63,314 nucleotides of DNA from an uncultured Methanosarcinales archaeon (GCA_903871465.1 CAIQHB010000024.1:1-63314), one strand, 5' to 3'; positions 24,854 to 33,387 are shown, numbered from the stretch's first letter. The notes: a model not told the origin generated them from the sequence alone. Program-made: numbers and translations.

Positions 24854-26029
24854 TTAGACCACCAGATGCCGCAGGTCCCAAAGTAATTTCGGATTCAGCT
24901 TGAAGAGCACGCGCAGCATGCTGGGCAGATCCATCTTGGAGATATCCTCCTTCGCGAGGGAGCCGAAGAGCAGGTTGAGATCTTTATCGGTCAGCTTTAC
25001 GAAGAACTCTTTGAACTCCAGGCTGCGGGCTAGATGACGGCCTATGCTCTCTCGCCAGCGGTCTTCGTACTCTTTCAGTCCCGCCCGGCTGACTTTGCCA
25101 GAGGTTATGGCTTTCACTGCCACCTCTCCCGCGATGATTCCTGCCTCCATGGCGTTCAAGATGCCTCCACCGGTAAGTGGATCGGTCTGGCGGGCCGCAT
25201 CTCCTACCAGCATCACGCCATCCGCAGTAGCTGATTCGATGATGCCCGCGCAGGGATCTCCCCCCACCACCATCTCCACAACTTTGCCGTTCGGGAAGTG
25301 AGATTTCATGAATTCATGCAGCAGACGCGTGGCTTCCCCTGGACGGGACCGGGAGCCCTGGATTCCCAGGCCCACATTGGCCAGCTTCTCTCCTTTGGGG
25401 AAAGACCAGGCATAACCCGACGGGGCGATTGAATTTCCCAGGTAGAACTCGGTGTATTCGTCATCGATGCATGGGTCGTATACCAGAAACTGGGCGCAGG
25501 ACTCGATGTCCTTCAGCTTCAGGGTGGTATCGATGCCCGCCCAGCGTCCCACTTTAGATTCCACTCCGTCTGCGCCGATGATAATTGGAGCCTCAATTCG
25601 CAGAGGCTCTCCTATGCGCATGGCAGTGATGCCGCAGGGCACGCCCTCCTTCTTGAGAAGCCCAAGAGCTCGGGTTTTGACCATGACCTTGGCGCCGGCG
25701 CGGGCTGCCAGCATAGCCAGGCCGCGGTCGAAGACCTTCCTTTCCAGGACATAGCCCACCTCGCTGCCGCTCTTGTCCTCGGACATAACTATACTTCTTC
25801 CGTCGGGAGAATAGATCCTGGCACCCTTTACCTCAGAGGCGATCCATTCCGGCTCAGGTTTCACCATCTGGCATAGGGCCCTCTTTCCGACGCCCTCAGC
25901 GCAGCGCACGGGATCGCCGATCTCCTGGCGTTTCTCCAGCAAGACGACATCCAGGCCCGCCTCTGCAGCTGTCTTGGCGGCCATCGATCCACCCGGCCCG
26001 GCCCCTACTATTATCACGTCGCACTTCAT
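24854..26029 (-). CDS. Digeranylgeranylglycerophospholipid reductase (geranylgeranyl reductase)
   Basis: 391 residues from ATG 26029, which overlaps the ferredoxin stop as ATGA; longer frames to 26080 run inside the ferredoxin gene. Rossmann FAD motif VIIVGAGPGGSMAAKTAAEA (4-23), the family's DPVRCAEGVGK motif (about 40), a second FAD site VMLVGDAARQTDPLTGGGI (about 270-290), and a helical C-terminus. It saturates the isoprenoid chains of archaeal membrane lipids with electrons from reduced ferredoxin. In Methanosarcina acetivorans the enzyme needs a ferredoxin encoded next to it; the same arrangement is seen here. Confidence 0.92.
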   Translation of the reverse strand: MKCDVIIVGAGPGGSMAAKTAAEAGLDVVLLEKRQEIGDPVRCAEGVGKRALCQMVKPEPEWIASEVKGARIYSPDGRSIVMSEDKSGSEVGYVLERKVFDRGLAMLAARAGAKVMVKTRALGLLKKEGVPCGITAMRIGEPLRIEAPIIIGADGVESKVGRWAGIDTTLKLKDIESCAQFLVYDPCIDDEYTEFYLGNSIAPSGYAWSFPKGEKLANVGLGIQGSRSRPGEATRLLHEFMKSHFPNGKVVEMVVGGDPCAGIIESATADGVMLVGDAARQTDPLTGGGILNAMEAGIIAGEVAVKAITSGKVSRAGLKEYEDRWRESIGRHLARSLEFKEFFVKLTDKDLNLLFGSLAKEDISKMDLPSMLRVLFKLNPKLLWDLRHLVV

Positions 26030-26196
26030 GCCTTGACCTCCAGGGCTCCCACGGGGCAGATCTTGGTGCAGATGCCGCACTCTTTACAGTCTGCAGAGAC
26101 CTCTAACCAGGTCTCCACCAGCTCCAGGGCACATGTCGGGCAGACACCTACGCAGGCACCGCAGTAGCAGCATTTGTATCTATTAACGGTAAGCAA
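26026..26196 (-). CDS. 2[4Fe-4S] ferredoxin partner of geranylgeranyl reductase
   Basis: 56 residues from TTG 26196 (no ATG available), preceded by GGATGTGATC. Two clusters are evident: CCYCGACVGVCPTCALE and CKECGICTKICPVGALE. It is co-translated with the reductase by an ATGA overlap, so it should be its dedicated electron donor. A TATA-like AATTAAATATTAG lies near 26240-26252. Confidence 0.9.
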   Translation of the reverse strand: MLTVNRYKCCYCGACVGVCPTCALELVETWLEVSADCKECGICTKICPVGALEVKA

Positions 26197-26257
26197 GAGA
26201 TCACATCCAGATAAATAATCATAAATGATAATTGAGTCTAATATTTAATTCTAATAA

Positions 26258-26527
26258 TCAATATTCGATTTCAAAATCCTCGAATCCTTTGCACTCCAGC
26301 TCGGAGAACTCCATTCCCAGAATGATGGCTCCCGCCGGACCTGATTTCATGGCCTTGAGCAATTCGCCGACCTGTTTCCTCTCTCCCTCCAGTACAGCCT
26401 CCACTCCCCCGCTGGGAATGTTTCTCACCCAGCCGTTGACCCCCAGAGCTTTGGCCCGATCGATGGTAAAGGCCCGGTAGCAGACCCCCTGCACCCTGCC
26501 AGAGACGCGAACATGCACAGAGATCAT
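26258..26527 (-). CDS. acyP: Acylphosphatase
   Basis: 89 residues. It carries the acylphosphatase signature VSGRVQGVCYRAFTIDRAKA (residues 8-27, with the phosphate-binding Arg) and WVRNIPSGGVEAVLEG (catalytic Asn in VRN). It hydrolyses acyl phosphates such as acetyl phosphate or carbamoyl phosphate. Start ATG 26527 lies one base after the tpiA stop codon, so translation is coupled; the in-frame extension to 26629 belongs to tpiA. Confidence 0.92.
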   Translation of the reverse strand: MISVHVRVSGRVQGVCYRAFTIDRAKALGVNGWVRNIPSGGVEAVLEGERKQVGELLKAMKSGPAGAIILGMEFSELECKGFEDFEIEY

Positions 26528-26528
26528 T

Positions 26529-27191
26529 TTAGGCTCCCGTAACCAGATCTTCCAGGGCTTTTCTCTGATCTTTGGCCTTGATGATTCCCGACGCGAGCAA
26601 CACTCCAATTGAGCCCAGCTCCAGGGCACTTCTCAGATCTTCGCCATGGGTTATACCCGCACCGCAGAGCACGCCCACATGGGGGGCAATGCATTTTACT
26701 GCATCAACCGAATCGCGAATTACGCTGGGGTTAGCTTTTGAAACGGGAATACCGCTGCCTATCAGCTCCGGTGGCTCCACTGCCACATAATCCGGCTCCA
26801 ATGCGGCTGAGGCACGAGTTACTGCCACGTTGTTGGTGCAGACGATAGTCTCGAGGCCGGCGTTACGGCATGCGGAGATGGCCGCGTCGACTTCGGCGAG
26901 CTTTAGCCTCCGCTCGGAGTGATTGATGAGAGACCCGGCAGCTCCGGCAGCCTTCAGGGAAGCGGCGGTCACGTGGCCGGTAAATCCGCCGTATCCGACG
27001 CCATCTACATGCTGAGCATAGACCGGTATCTTCACCGTCTCGGATATGGCATGGATGTCTGCCACCTGGGGTACAACTACCATCTGCACAGCATAATCCC
27101 TGGAAATATCTTCGCAGATCTCCGCCAGGCGCAGAGCCTCTTGGCCTGTCGATTCACGATAGCACTTGAAGTTGAGCACAATTAAGGTCAT
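26529..27191 (-). CDS. tpiA: Archaeal-type triosephosphate isomerase
   Basis: 220 residues from ATG 27191, after GAGGGAGA; this matches the compact archaeal form (about 220-225 residues versus 250 in bacteria). Substrate Lys/Asn in VLNFKCYRES, catalytic His in GSLINHSERRLKLAEVD (about 93), catalytic Glu in VAVEPPELIGSG (about 141), phosphate loop VLCGAGITHGED. It interconverts DHAP and glyceraldehyde 3-phosphate, mainly for gluconeogenesis in methanogens. Paired with acylphosphatase. Confidence 0.95.
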   Translation of the reverse strand: MTLIVLNFKCYRESTGQEALRLAEICEDISRDYAVQMVVVPQVADIHAISETVKIPVYAQHVDGVGYGGFTGHVTAASLKAAGAAGSLINHSERRLKLAEVDAAISACRNAGLETIVCTNNVAVTRASAALEPDYVAVEPPELIGSGIPVSKANPSVIRDSVDAVKCIAPHVGVLCGAGITHGEDLRSALELGSIGVLLASGIIKAKDQRKALEDLVTGA

Positions 27192-27217
27192 AATCTCCCT
27201 CGCAAGACTGTGTAACT

Positions 27218-27769
27218 TCAGTGAACATATATATTTTGGCTGCATTCCGCTTGCAGTTCATTGTAATATTTTTCATAGACCGCGGTGCAGATGCATTCTC
27301 CGCATGAGATCATTCTCATGGTTCCCTGGAAGATAAAGGCAATCAATGGCAGCATTCCCTTCTCCTCTTCATGTATCATATGATAGAGCAAGCCTTCTGA
27401 TTGGGAATAGTCCAACAAAACTCCTTCCAAATCGGCATGACTTAAGAGGAAGCCCTCTAGAATGGGCTTGCTTTTCTGGCAGATGGCGCAGTCCTTCTTG
27501 CCGATAAATAGTAGAATAGCCTTCTCTTTGTCCTGAATGGATTCTGCCAGACTTTGAGCCGGTCCATAGGTGTCCTTCAAAAAGGAATCCACAACACCGT
27601 CCATCTCATTCAGCGGAACACTGTACTTTTCAGACAGCTCCCGGGCGAGTCGCTCCTGCTTTCTGGCCATGAATCCCTGTACCTTGTGATTGAGATCCAT
27701 GGATAGTGCTCTTTCATTCGTTCCTTGAATTGACAATGATGCTTGATTTAAATATGGCGATTTCTTCAT
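27218..27769 (-). CDS. Thioredoxin-fold-like protein with CxxC
   Basis: 183 residues if started at ATG 27769; ATG 27700 is a serious alternative because an AT-rich TATA-like box (ATATTTAAATC, near 27748) falls inside the longer version. A helical N-terminal part leads to a beta strand and redox motif, AILLFIGKKDCAICQKSKP, typical of thioredoxin-like folds. More Cys follow in MRMISCGECICTAVYEKY (about 150-167). The reading is a disulfide or metal-binding redox protein. It sits 27 bases after an RHH regulator gene, so the two may act together as sensor and regulator (inference). Confidence 0.65.
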   Translation of the reverse strand: MKKSPYLNQASLSIQGTNERALSMDLNHKVQGFMARKQERLARELSEKYSVPLNEMDGVVDSFLKDTYGPAQSLAESIQDKEKAILLFIGKKDCAICQKSKPILEGFLLSHADLEGVLLDYSQSEGLLYHMIHEEEKGMLPLIAFIFQGTMRMISCGECICTAVYEKYYNELQAECSQNIYVH

Positions 27770-27796
27770 GACTGATTTTCAAAATATGTTTTTTAA

Positions 27797-28345
27797 TCAA
27801 AGGTCGTGAATTACCTTCACTCTAAGCTTGGAGAAGTCATCTTTGATCTCCACCAAAAAGCCCATGCCTGCAAAGATCTCCTCCAGCTCGATGCGCACGA
27901 ATTTTTTGGGTGCCTCTGATCCAAAGATGAGGGTAAACTCGTTCTTGCTGGTCTTGCTCATTGTGAAGAGGTTGCATATCTCCAATCGTCTAAGGATGCT
28001 CTCCGCATTGAATAGCTTGTGTTTGAATTCTTCGGCATGGGCCCGGCAGACCTCCTTATGAAAATTCCAGAACTTCTCTTTATCAGGGTGAGTCTCAATG
28101 AAGCCCAGAAAGAGTATCCAGTGATCTATGTCCAGGATCACATGCTCACCTGCAGAGAGCATTTCCGCATGAGTGTAGACCTTCTTATCCTCGGCGAACT
28201 CAAAGAGCATCTTATGCTTGCCAAAGAACTTCAAAGATTCCCGCATAAGTTCGCTCTGGGACATGCCCGAGTCCTCTTTCATCTTCTTGAACAGGCCTGC
28301 CGTCTCTTCGTCGAGAGCTATGGTAATCCTTTCCGGCGACTTCAT
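27797..28345 (-). CDS. Ribbon-helix-helix regulator with a methanogen-type C-terminal domain
   Basis: 182 residues. The first 45 form a CopG/MetJ-like ribbon-helix-helix (RITIALDEETAGLFKKMKED and SQSELMRESLKFF), binding DNA as a dimer. The remaining 135 are an alpha/beta domain with HAEMLSAGEHVILDIDHWIL, then FHKEVCRAHAEEFKHK, and a C-terminal ferredoxin-like or ACT-like part. I know such two-part RHH proteins from methanogens but no ligand. GAGGAT precedes the ATG; a TATA box lies 70-80 bases upstream. Probably an effector-responsive regulator of its own operon. Confidence 0.75.
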   Translation of the reverse strand: MKSPERITIALDEETAGLFKKMKEDSGMSQSELMRESLKFFGKHKMLFEFAEDKKVYTHAEMLSAGEHVILDIDHWILFLGFIETHPDKEKFWNFHKEVCRAHAEEFKHKLFNAESILRRLEICNLFTMSKTSKNEFTLIFGSEAPKKFVRIELEEIFAGMGFLVEIKDDFSKLRVKVIHDL

Positions 28346-28413
28346 TTTATCCTCTGCATTTCTCTATCCTGATAATATCAATCTTATGCTATATTACCTT
28401 TTTCTGGCATAAT

Positions 28414-28425
28414 CTTTTTATATCG
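28414..28425 (-). promoter_or_regulatory. TATA box of the RHH operon
   Basis: CGATATAAAAAG on the minus strand, about 70-80 bases before the RHH start codon: a near-ideal archaeal TATA box with purines upstream as BRE. Confidence 0.5.
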
Positions 28426-28576
28426 ACGCCGGAACATGCATTCCTCTTTCTCTTGTGAAAGATGACGGTATTGCTCGTGCAGAACCGTATTCCCTCAAGC
28501 AGGATTGAATTGGATACAGATCATATCGTTAGGTAGACCGATATTTTTATATTCAAAAGAGAAGTGACCATTGGTC

Positions 28577-28705
28577 ATGGATTCATGGATGAAGGACAAG
28601 AGCAAGTATACTGAAAAGGACAGAGAGAAACTGGAAAAAGGGTCTGGTTGTGTCAAGGTCTGGACACTGACCTGCAACTGGGTCTACAGGCTCTTATCCT
28701 GGTAA
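28577..28705 (+). CDS. Possible 42-residue small protein
   Basis: ATG 28577 to TAA 28705, in a gap of 409 bases with no other gene. A charged N-terminal half (KDKSKYTEKDREKLEKGSG) is followed by a Trp/Cys-rich tail (CVKVWTLTCNWVYRLLSW). An AT-rich TATTTTTATATTC box lies about 35 bases upstream, so transcription could be nearly leaderless. It is short enough to occur by chance. Confidence 0.35.
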   Translation: MDSWMKDKSKYTEKDREKLEKGSGCVKVWTLTCNWVYRLLSW

Positions 28706-28754
28706 TTCAGACCCGGGAAAACCTTAACCTTTATATCATCACGACCGTTCCGAT

Positions 28755-29813
28755 CTATTCTATCATAGCAAATAGCATTGCAGCTCTCTTCTTCAATTGA
28801 TCCAGAACCCGGTTTCTATCCGGCCCTTTTGCCAGGATAGACAGGATAGGATCGTCCCGGGCGATTCGCGATCCAGGCCCGGGAACATCGGATGTCCAGG
28901 GCCCGAGAAGATCGGCCTTGATTTCTATATCATTGGCGGCATAGATTATCGCTCTCCCGGCAAAGCAGCCGGCGGCGCCCCTCGTGGGCGGCAGTTTCCC
29001 CTGGAAGGACTGCAGATGAGCCTGAAAGACATTCATACCTGTAGCCATCTCCACGGTATCCAGGCTGCCCTGAAAGCGACAATTGACCTCGACCACGACC
29101 GGCCCCGATTCCGTGATCAGGAAATCGACTCCATTGCTGCCCACGAGACCGAGCCTCGCGATTATCTCTTCCGCCATCCCGGCAACATTGCATTGGGGTG
29201 GATCGAGGGGCGTGATATTCCCACTGTACCTGAATCCCTTTGCTCCTGCCCAGGAAGCACCGATGAGCTGCTCGTTTACGGCCAGGGCGCGCGCCTCATG
29301 CCCGTTGCCGATGACCGAGACGCTTGCTGCTCGGCCTGAGATTATCTCCTGGGCGATCAGCCCCCCCTCCCATAGCAGGTCAGACGGGTCATCCACTCTT
29401 CTGCAGCCAACGCCTCCCGCGCCCTTACGTGGTTTGACAAGGATCGGAAAACCAAGATCCTCGGCAGAAGCATACGTTTTTATGAAAGGAAATTCCGACT
29501 TTTCCAGCCAGGAAGCCAGCCAGAGCTTATCAGAGACCTGGGATGTCTTTTCCGGCGGATTGTTGAGCACGGGAACTCCCTTTACGTGAGCCTCTTCCAG
29601 CCCGGGCCCGAGGACGATCGCCTCCGGTTGGTACTTTTCCACAAACAGAGAAATGGACTCTTCCGGTCCTTCGCGAGGAAGCAGGGCCGTCTCTTCTGCG
29701 CATCTTTCCATGTCCAGATCGCAATAGCCATCAACTGCGAAGACCTCATGGCCAGCCCGTCTGGCGGAGCATGCTATATGCCGGATGTTGACGCCGATTA
29801 CAAGTATTCTCAT
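28755..29813 (-). CDS. ATP-grasp family carboligase (COG2232-like)
   Basis: 352 residues. An N-terminal Rossmann-like domain (RILVIGVNIRHIACSARRAG) precedes an ATP-grasp domain with the nucleotide-binding lysine region FPILVKPRKGAGGVGCRRV (about 125-145). The metal-binding end is GVDFLITESGPVVVEVNCRF (Glu and Asn at the family positions). ATP-grasp enzymes join a carboxylate to an amine or thiol through an acyl phosphate. This archaeal group is uncharacterised; a role in coenzyme or amino acid side-chain ligation is possible. It starts seven bases after aTrm56, in one operon. Confidence 0.8.
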   Translation of the reverse strand: MRILVIGVNIRHIACSARRAGHEVFAVDGYCDLDMERCAEETALLPREGPEESISLFVEKYQPEAIVLGPGLEEAHVKGVPVLNNPPEKTSQVSDKLWLASWLEKSEFPFIKTYASAEDLGFPILVKPRKGAGGVGCRRVDDPSDLLWEGGLIAQEIISGRAASVSVIGNGHEARALAVNEQLIGASWAGAKGFRYSGNITPLDPPQCNVAGMAEEIIARLGLVGSNGVDFLITESGPVVVEVNCRFQGSLDTVEMATGMNVFQAHLQSFQGKLPPTRGAAGCFAGRAIIYAANDIEIKADLLGPWTSDVPGPGSRIARDDPILSILAKGPDRNRVLDQLKKRAAMLFAMIE

Positions 29814-29820
29814 TTTGTAT

Positions 29821-30372
29821 CTATTCTTCTTTATTATTGCAATACTCCGGGTACAAGACCTGCTTTCCTCGGGGATTGGGCACTATCTTGAGTCCTCCTT
29901 CAAACTCACGACAAAGCTCTCGACCCTGGAAGAGCCTGTCCAGAAAGACCGCAAGTGCTGCCACTTCGGAATGAGGCTGATTGCCGACGGCCACATTCCA
30001 GTCCGCCAGATCATACATCTCTGCCGGGACCTTCTCCGCACCCACGACCACCAGGATATTCTCGCAATTCTGAATCTCAGAGATCACATCGGGCAGATTC
30101 GAGCCGTACATGGTGAGGTGAACCACCTTCCCTCCCGATTCTTTCCAGCGCACCGTCTCGCCCTTCCAGGATACATCGGAAGTGAGACTAAAGTTGCCGC
30201 CCCAACGATTCGCCACATCATTCAGGCTCTCTTCTACATGAGGATCGCGACCGGAGAGAAGCATCTCTTCGGCTCCGAAAGCCCGGGCTACCAGGCCCAC
30301 ATGAGTGGTGATCCTCTTGTCACGCTCCGGCCTGTGCCCCAGACGCAAAATCACTACTCGCACGAGCCCCAA
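29821..30372 (-). CDS. tRNA (cytidine(56)-2'-O)-methyltransferase aTrm56
   Basis: 183 residues. A SPOUT-class methyltransferase of archaea that methylates the ribose of C56 in the T-loop of tRNAs. Family hallmarks: VILRLGHRPERDKRITTHVG (residues 7-26), the knot region NILVVVGAEKVPAEMYDLAD (about 105-124) and WNVAVGNQPHSEVAALAVFL. The start is TTG 30372 with GGATGG upstream, or GTG 30363 three codons later, which better fits the usual N-terminus. Confidence 0.92.
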   Translation of the reverse strand: MGLVRVVILRLGHRPERDKRITTHVGLVARAFGAEEMLLSGRDPHVEESLNDVANRWGGNFSLTSDVSWKGETVRWKESGGKVVHLTMYGSNLPDVISEIQNCENILVVVGAEKVPAEMYDLADWNVAVGNQPHSEVAALAVFLDRLFQGRELCREFEGGLKIVPNPRGKQVLYPEYCNNKEE

Positions 30373-30512
30373 GAATATGCCATCCCTTATTTAGAGCCTT
30401 CCAAAAGATCGAATAGTTCTGCCTTCGCCGGATTTTGGGAAACCCTTGAAACGAATTAATGTTCCTCCTTCTTCCCTAAGCTATAAATTCCAAAGGAGCT
30501 TTTCCGGAAGGG

Positions 30513-32651
30513 ATGATTCTGTGTGAGAAATGTCAGGGCTTGGGCTACCTCGTGGTAGGAGATATGCCCTGTCCCAACTGCGGCGGCAGCGGAAAGACCG
30601 AGTCCATCTCCTTGGGCGAGGCTTCGGATAAGGATATGAAGGCTCTGATCGAGAGCGGCTCTGCAAAATGCAGCGTCTGCCAGGGATCGGGCAAAATGCC
30701 GGTTAAAGAAAGCTGCCAGGCCTGCGTGGGCCTCGGGCGAGAGTATCTGTGCCTGGTCTGCAAAACAAAGCTGAATGACAAGAGGGAGCTGTGCGAACGC
30801 TGCTCCAAGAAGCCGCTCGTCCACGTTCTGGATCCGGCTTGCGACGTAAGAGATATCGTTGTGGGCGAGATCTATCAGGGGAAGGTCTCCGGGCTTGCCA
30901 ACTTCGGAGCTTTTGTGGATCTCACGGAGAGTGTGAGAGGCCTTGCCCATAACAAATACTTGAAGACACGGCCGGAGTCGGGCGACACGATATTCGTAAC
31001 CGTGCGAAATATTCTTCCCAATGGCAATATTGAGCTTGAGCCTGCCGAGTTGAAGGAGTACAACATAGTCGAGGTGGAGAAGGACCTCCCCCTCTCCAAG
31101 GCAGCAGATCTGCAAAGCCAGGTGGGCAAGACGATCATGATCAAGGGAGAGGTCATCCAGGTCAAACAGACCGGCGGGCCGACCATCTTTACTGTCGCTG
31201 ATGACAGTGGTCTTGTCTTTTGCGCTGCCTTCGAGCGTGCCGGAGTGCGCGCGTACGCGGACATCGATAGCGAGATGATGGTGAGGGTCCTGGGAGAAGT
31301 CACGCTGCGCAACAATCAAGTTCAGATCGAGATAAAGTCCATGAAGCGTCTCTGGGGGGGCGATGCATCAACGGTCAAAGACCTGATCGAGCAGGCTATA
31401 GACCGTCGCGCCGAGCCCTTCGAGACCGAGTTCCTGGTCAAGAGCGATATCATGATCCGGCTGCGGCCGGCCATGAAGGCGGTGGCCAAGGAGATTCGCC
31501 GTGCTGTCTTCAAGTCCCGTCCCATTGTGGTTCGCCATCACGCCGATGCAGATGGGATAACGGCAGCCGTGGCCATTGAGATGGCCATACTACCACTAAT
31601 AGCAGAGGTGAGCGGCCCTGATGCCGAGTATCACAACTACCGTCGCGCCCCCAGCAAAGCGCCCTTTTATGAGTTAGAGGACGTGACCAAGGATTTGACC
31701 TACGCTCTGGAGGACCAGACCAGGCACGGCCAGAAGATGCCTCTCATCGTCTTGATGGACAACGGCTCCACGGAAGAGGATGTTCCGGCCATGCGGCAGG
31801 CCCAGGTCTACGGTCTGGAAATGCTGGTCGTCGATCACCACCATCCTCACAAGATTGTTGACCAGTACCTCATTGCCCATGTCAATCCCGCCCACGCCGG
31901 AGGAGACTTCGGGCTGACCACGGGAATGCTGGCAACAGAGATCGCCCGCATGATCTATCCGGAGGTCGAGAACAAGATCCGTCATTTTCCTGCCGTGTCT
32001 GCTGTGGGCGACCGCAGTGAAGCTCCGGAGGCGGAAAGCTACATCAAACTGGTGGAGGACAAATACCGCAGAGAGGATCTCAAGAAGGTCGCCCTCGCTC
32101 TGGACTATGAGGCATTCTGGCAACGCTTCAACGATGGGCGGGGCCTGATAAACGATATCCTCTGTCTGGGCAGGCTGGATCGCCATCAAAAGATCGTCGA
32201 GCTTCTCTGCGAACAGGCCAATGCCGCCATAGATGAGCAGCTGCGGGCCAGTATGGGCAACGTGAAGAGCACAACGCTTCCTAACGGCATAGTTATGAAT
32301 GTTCTGGATGTGGAGAACTTCGCCCATAAGTTCACCTTCCCTCCACCCGGTAAAACCTCAGGAGAGGTGCACGATCGGCTCTGCCAGAAATATGTCGGAA
32401 AGCCTGTGGTCACCATAGGCTACGGCCCGGACTTTGCCGTGCTGCGCAGCCGCGCCGTGAAGATGAATATCCCCCTGATGGTCAAGGAGCTGATGGAGGA
32501 GATTCCCAATGGCGGCGTCTCCGGCGGAGGCCATTTGGTCGTCGGGTCGATCAAGTTCGTGGGCGGAATGCGAAAAGATGTGCTGGCGAAGCTTGCGGAA
32601 AAGATCGCAGCTTGCGGGGTGGATGCGGTTCCTGCTGCCAAAAGCAGTTGA
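30513..32651 (+). CDS. Archaeal RecJ-like DHH phosphoesterase with DnaJ-type zinc finger, S1 and OB domains
   Basis: 712 residues (COG1107 type). Domain order: DnaJ-like zinc region (1-95) with CEKCQGLG, CPNCGGSG, CSVCQGSG and CQACVGLG repeats plus CLVC/CERC; an S1 RNA-binding domain (about 110-180, VYQGKVSG-like start, FGAFVDL); an OB fold (about 195-270); a DHH domain with RHHADADGITAAV (about 345) and VVDHHHPH (about 440); and a C-terminal DHHA1 domain ending SGGGHLVVGSIKFVGG. DHH proteins hydrolyse phosphodiesters as exonucleases or nanoRNases. The zinc, S1 and OB parts suggest RNA or single-stranded DNA substrates. A TATA box (CTATAAATT, 30480-30488) lies so close that a leaderless or very short leader is likely. 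Confidence 0.9.
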   Translation: MILCEKCQGLGYLVVGDMPCPNCGGSGKTESISLGEASDKDMKALIESGSAKCSVCQGSGKMPVKESCQACVGLGREYLCLVCKTKLNDKRELCERCSKKPLVHVLDPACDVRDIVVGEIYQGKVSGLANFGAFVDLTESVRGLAHNKYLKTRPESGDTIFVTVRNILPNGNIELEPAELKEYNIVEVEKDLPLSKAADLQSQVGKTIMIKGEVIQVKQTGGPTIFTVADDSGLVFCAAFERAGVRAYADIDSEMMVRVLGEVTLRNNQVQIEIKSMKRLWGGDASTVKDLIEQAIDRRAEPFETEFLVKSDIMIRLRPAMKAVAKEIRRAVFKSRPIVVRHHADADGITAAVAIEMAILPLIAEVSGPDAEYHNYRRAPSKAPFYELEDVTKDLTYALEDQTRHGQKMPLIVLMDNGSTEEDVPAMRQAQVYGLEMLVVDHHHPHKIVDQYLIAHVNPAHAGGDFGLTTGMLATEIARMIYPEVENKIRHFPAVSAVGDRSEAPEAESYIKLVEDKYRREDLKKVALALDYEAFWQRFNDGRGLINDILCLGRLDRHQKIVELLCEQANAAIDEQLRASMGNVKSTTLPNGIVMNVLDVENFAHKFTFPPPGKTSGEVHDRLCQKYVGKPVVTIGYGPDFAVLRSRAVKMNIPLMVKELMEEIPNGGVSGGGHLVVGSIKFVGGMRKDVLAKLAEKIAACGVDAVPAAKSS

Positions 32652-32685
32652 GACGACGGTACTGTTCGCCGCCGTCTTCTCTTTT
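32652..32685 (+). terminator. Terminator of the RecJ-like gene
   Basis: GACGACGG / CCGCCGTC pair with one mismatch around a 9-base loop right after the stop codon, followed by TTCTCTTTTA. Confidence 0.55.
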
Positions 32686-32842
32686 AGGGCAAGGAATTTG
32701 CGTCGGTTCTCGGGAAGACTTTCTTGAAAATGGTGAACCTCTTTTTGGGCTCTGAATGCCTAATGACTACTTATTGAGCAGCCAGAACTGTGCTTACTCT
32801 CTGGAAAAAAAGCTTGTCTGGGTGGGGACATTCTACATTAAG

Positions 32843-32850
32843 TTTAAATA
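32843..32850 (+). promoter_or_regulatory. TATA box of the 29-residue microprotein
   Basis: TTTAAATA lies 50-58 bases before ATG 32901, with GGAGGTGG between them; the spacing fits a leader of about 25 bases. Confidence 0.5.
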
Positions 32851-32900
32851 GTTAAATGTGCACTATAATAAGTTACAAACTATTTGGAGGTGGAACTTCT

Positions 32901-32990
32901 ATGGCCATAAAATTCAAACTGATTGGCTTGCTGCTGGCAGCAATGGCATTGACCACAACAGTTCTCGCTGTAGTTGTAGTCAAGAGATAA
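32901..32990 (+). CDS. 29-residue hydrophobic microprotein
   Basis: A short frame, MAIKFKLIGLLLAAMA followed by LTTTVLAVVVVKR, preceded by a strong ribosome site (GGAGGTGG, eight bases before ATG) and a TATA box. It is one membrane helix flanked by Lys at both ends, so it should insert in the membrane. It could be a small membrane protein, a regulatory peptide, or a bare signal peptide left after loss of its mature domain. Expression signals are better than for many larger genes here. It lies about 400 bases before the giant histidine kinase. Confidence 0.6.
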   Translation: MAIKFKLIGLLLAAMALTTTVLAVVVVKR

Positions 32991-33387
32991 GCCGCCCTAA
33001 ATCGACAGAACTGGCATGCGTTCTGGGAAGAGATGTGGATCCATTAGTCCGGAGTCAAAATTGCTTTGATCACGACCTTGCTGAAAATGACAACGGCCAG
33101 GCTTTCGAGCCTTGGGCCTAACTATTCCCAAGAAATGGCCCCCAGCTAGTCATTCTTGGGAAAAAAACATAACTATAATGGCATCTTTTTTCTGTGATCA
33201 ATAGCCGTGGGTCTTATTTTGCAGGATATGACCATTTTAGACAGATGCTATTGCTATTAACTGGTGCAAAATTCATCCAAGCGATCAAGGGAATCAGATC
33301 CGTGAAAGCCATGCAGAGATTCTAATATGATCCTAATCTCTGGAGAAACATTATTATATCTTCAAGACAGTTGTCTGGCCGGAAAAA
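32991..33387. other. Intergenic region before the sensor kinase
   Basis: No supportable gene. It holds a perfect 10-bp hairpin (separate entry) and, near 33350, ATTATTATATC, a possible TATA box about 35 bases before the kinase ATG, which would mean a very short leader. Confidence 0.4.
33125..33162. other. Strong hairpin downstream of the microprotein
   Basis: TTCCCAAGAA (33125-33134) and TTCTTGGGAA (33153-33162) pair perfectly around an 18-base loop. On the plus strand A-runs follow, so it is not a standard terminator in that direction; on the minus strand the A-run would lie upstream as T-run. It may stabilise the 3' end of the microprotein transcript. Confidence 0.5.

Noticed and set aside
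32858-33121. 87-codon frame overlapping the microprotein
   Set aside because: No ribosome site and random-looking composition; the overlapping 29-residue frame has all expression signals.
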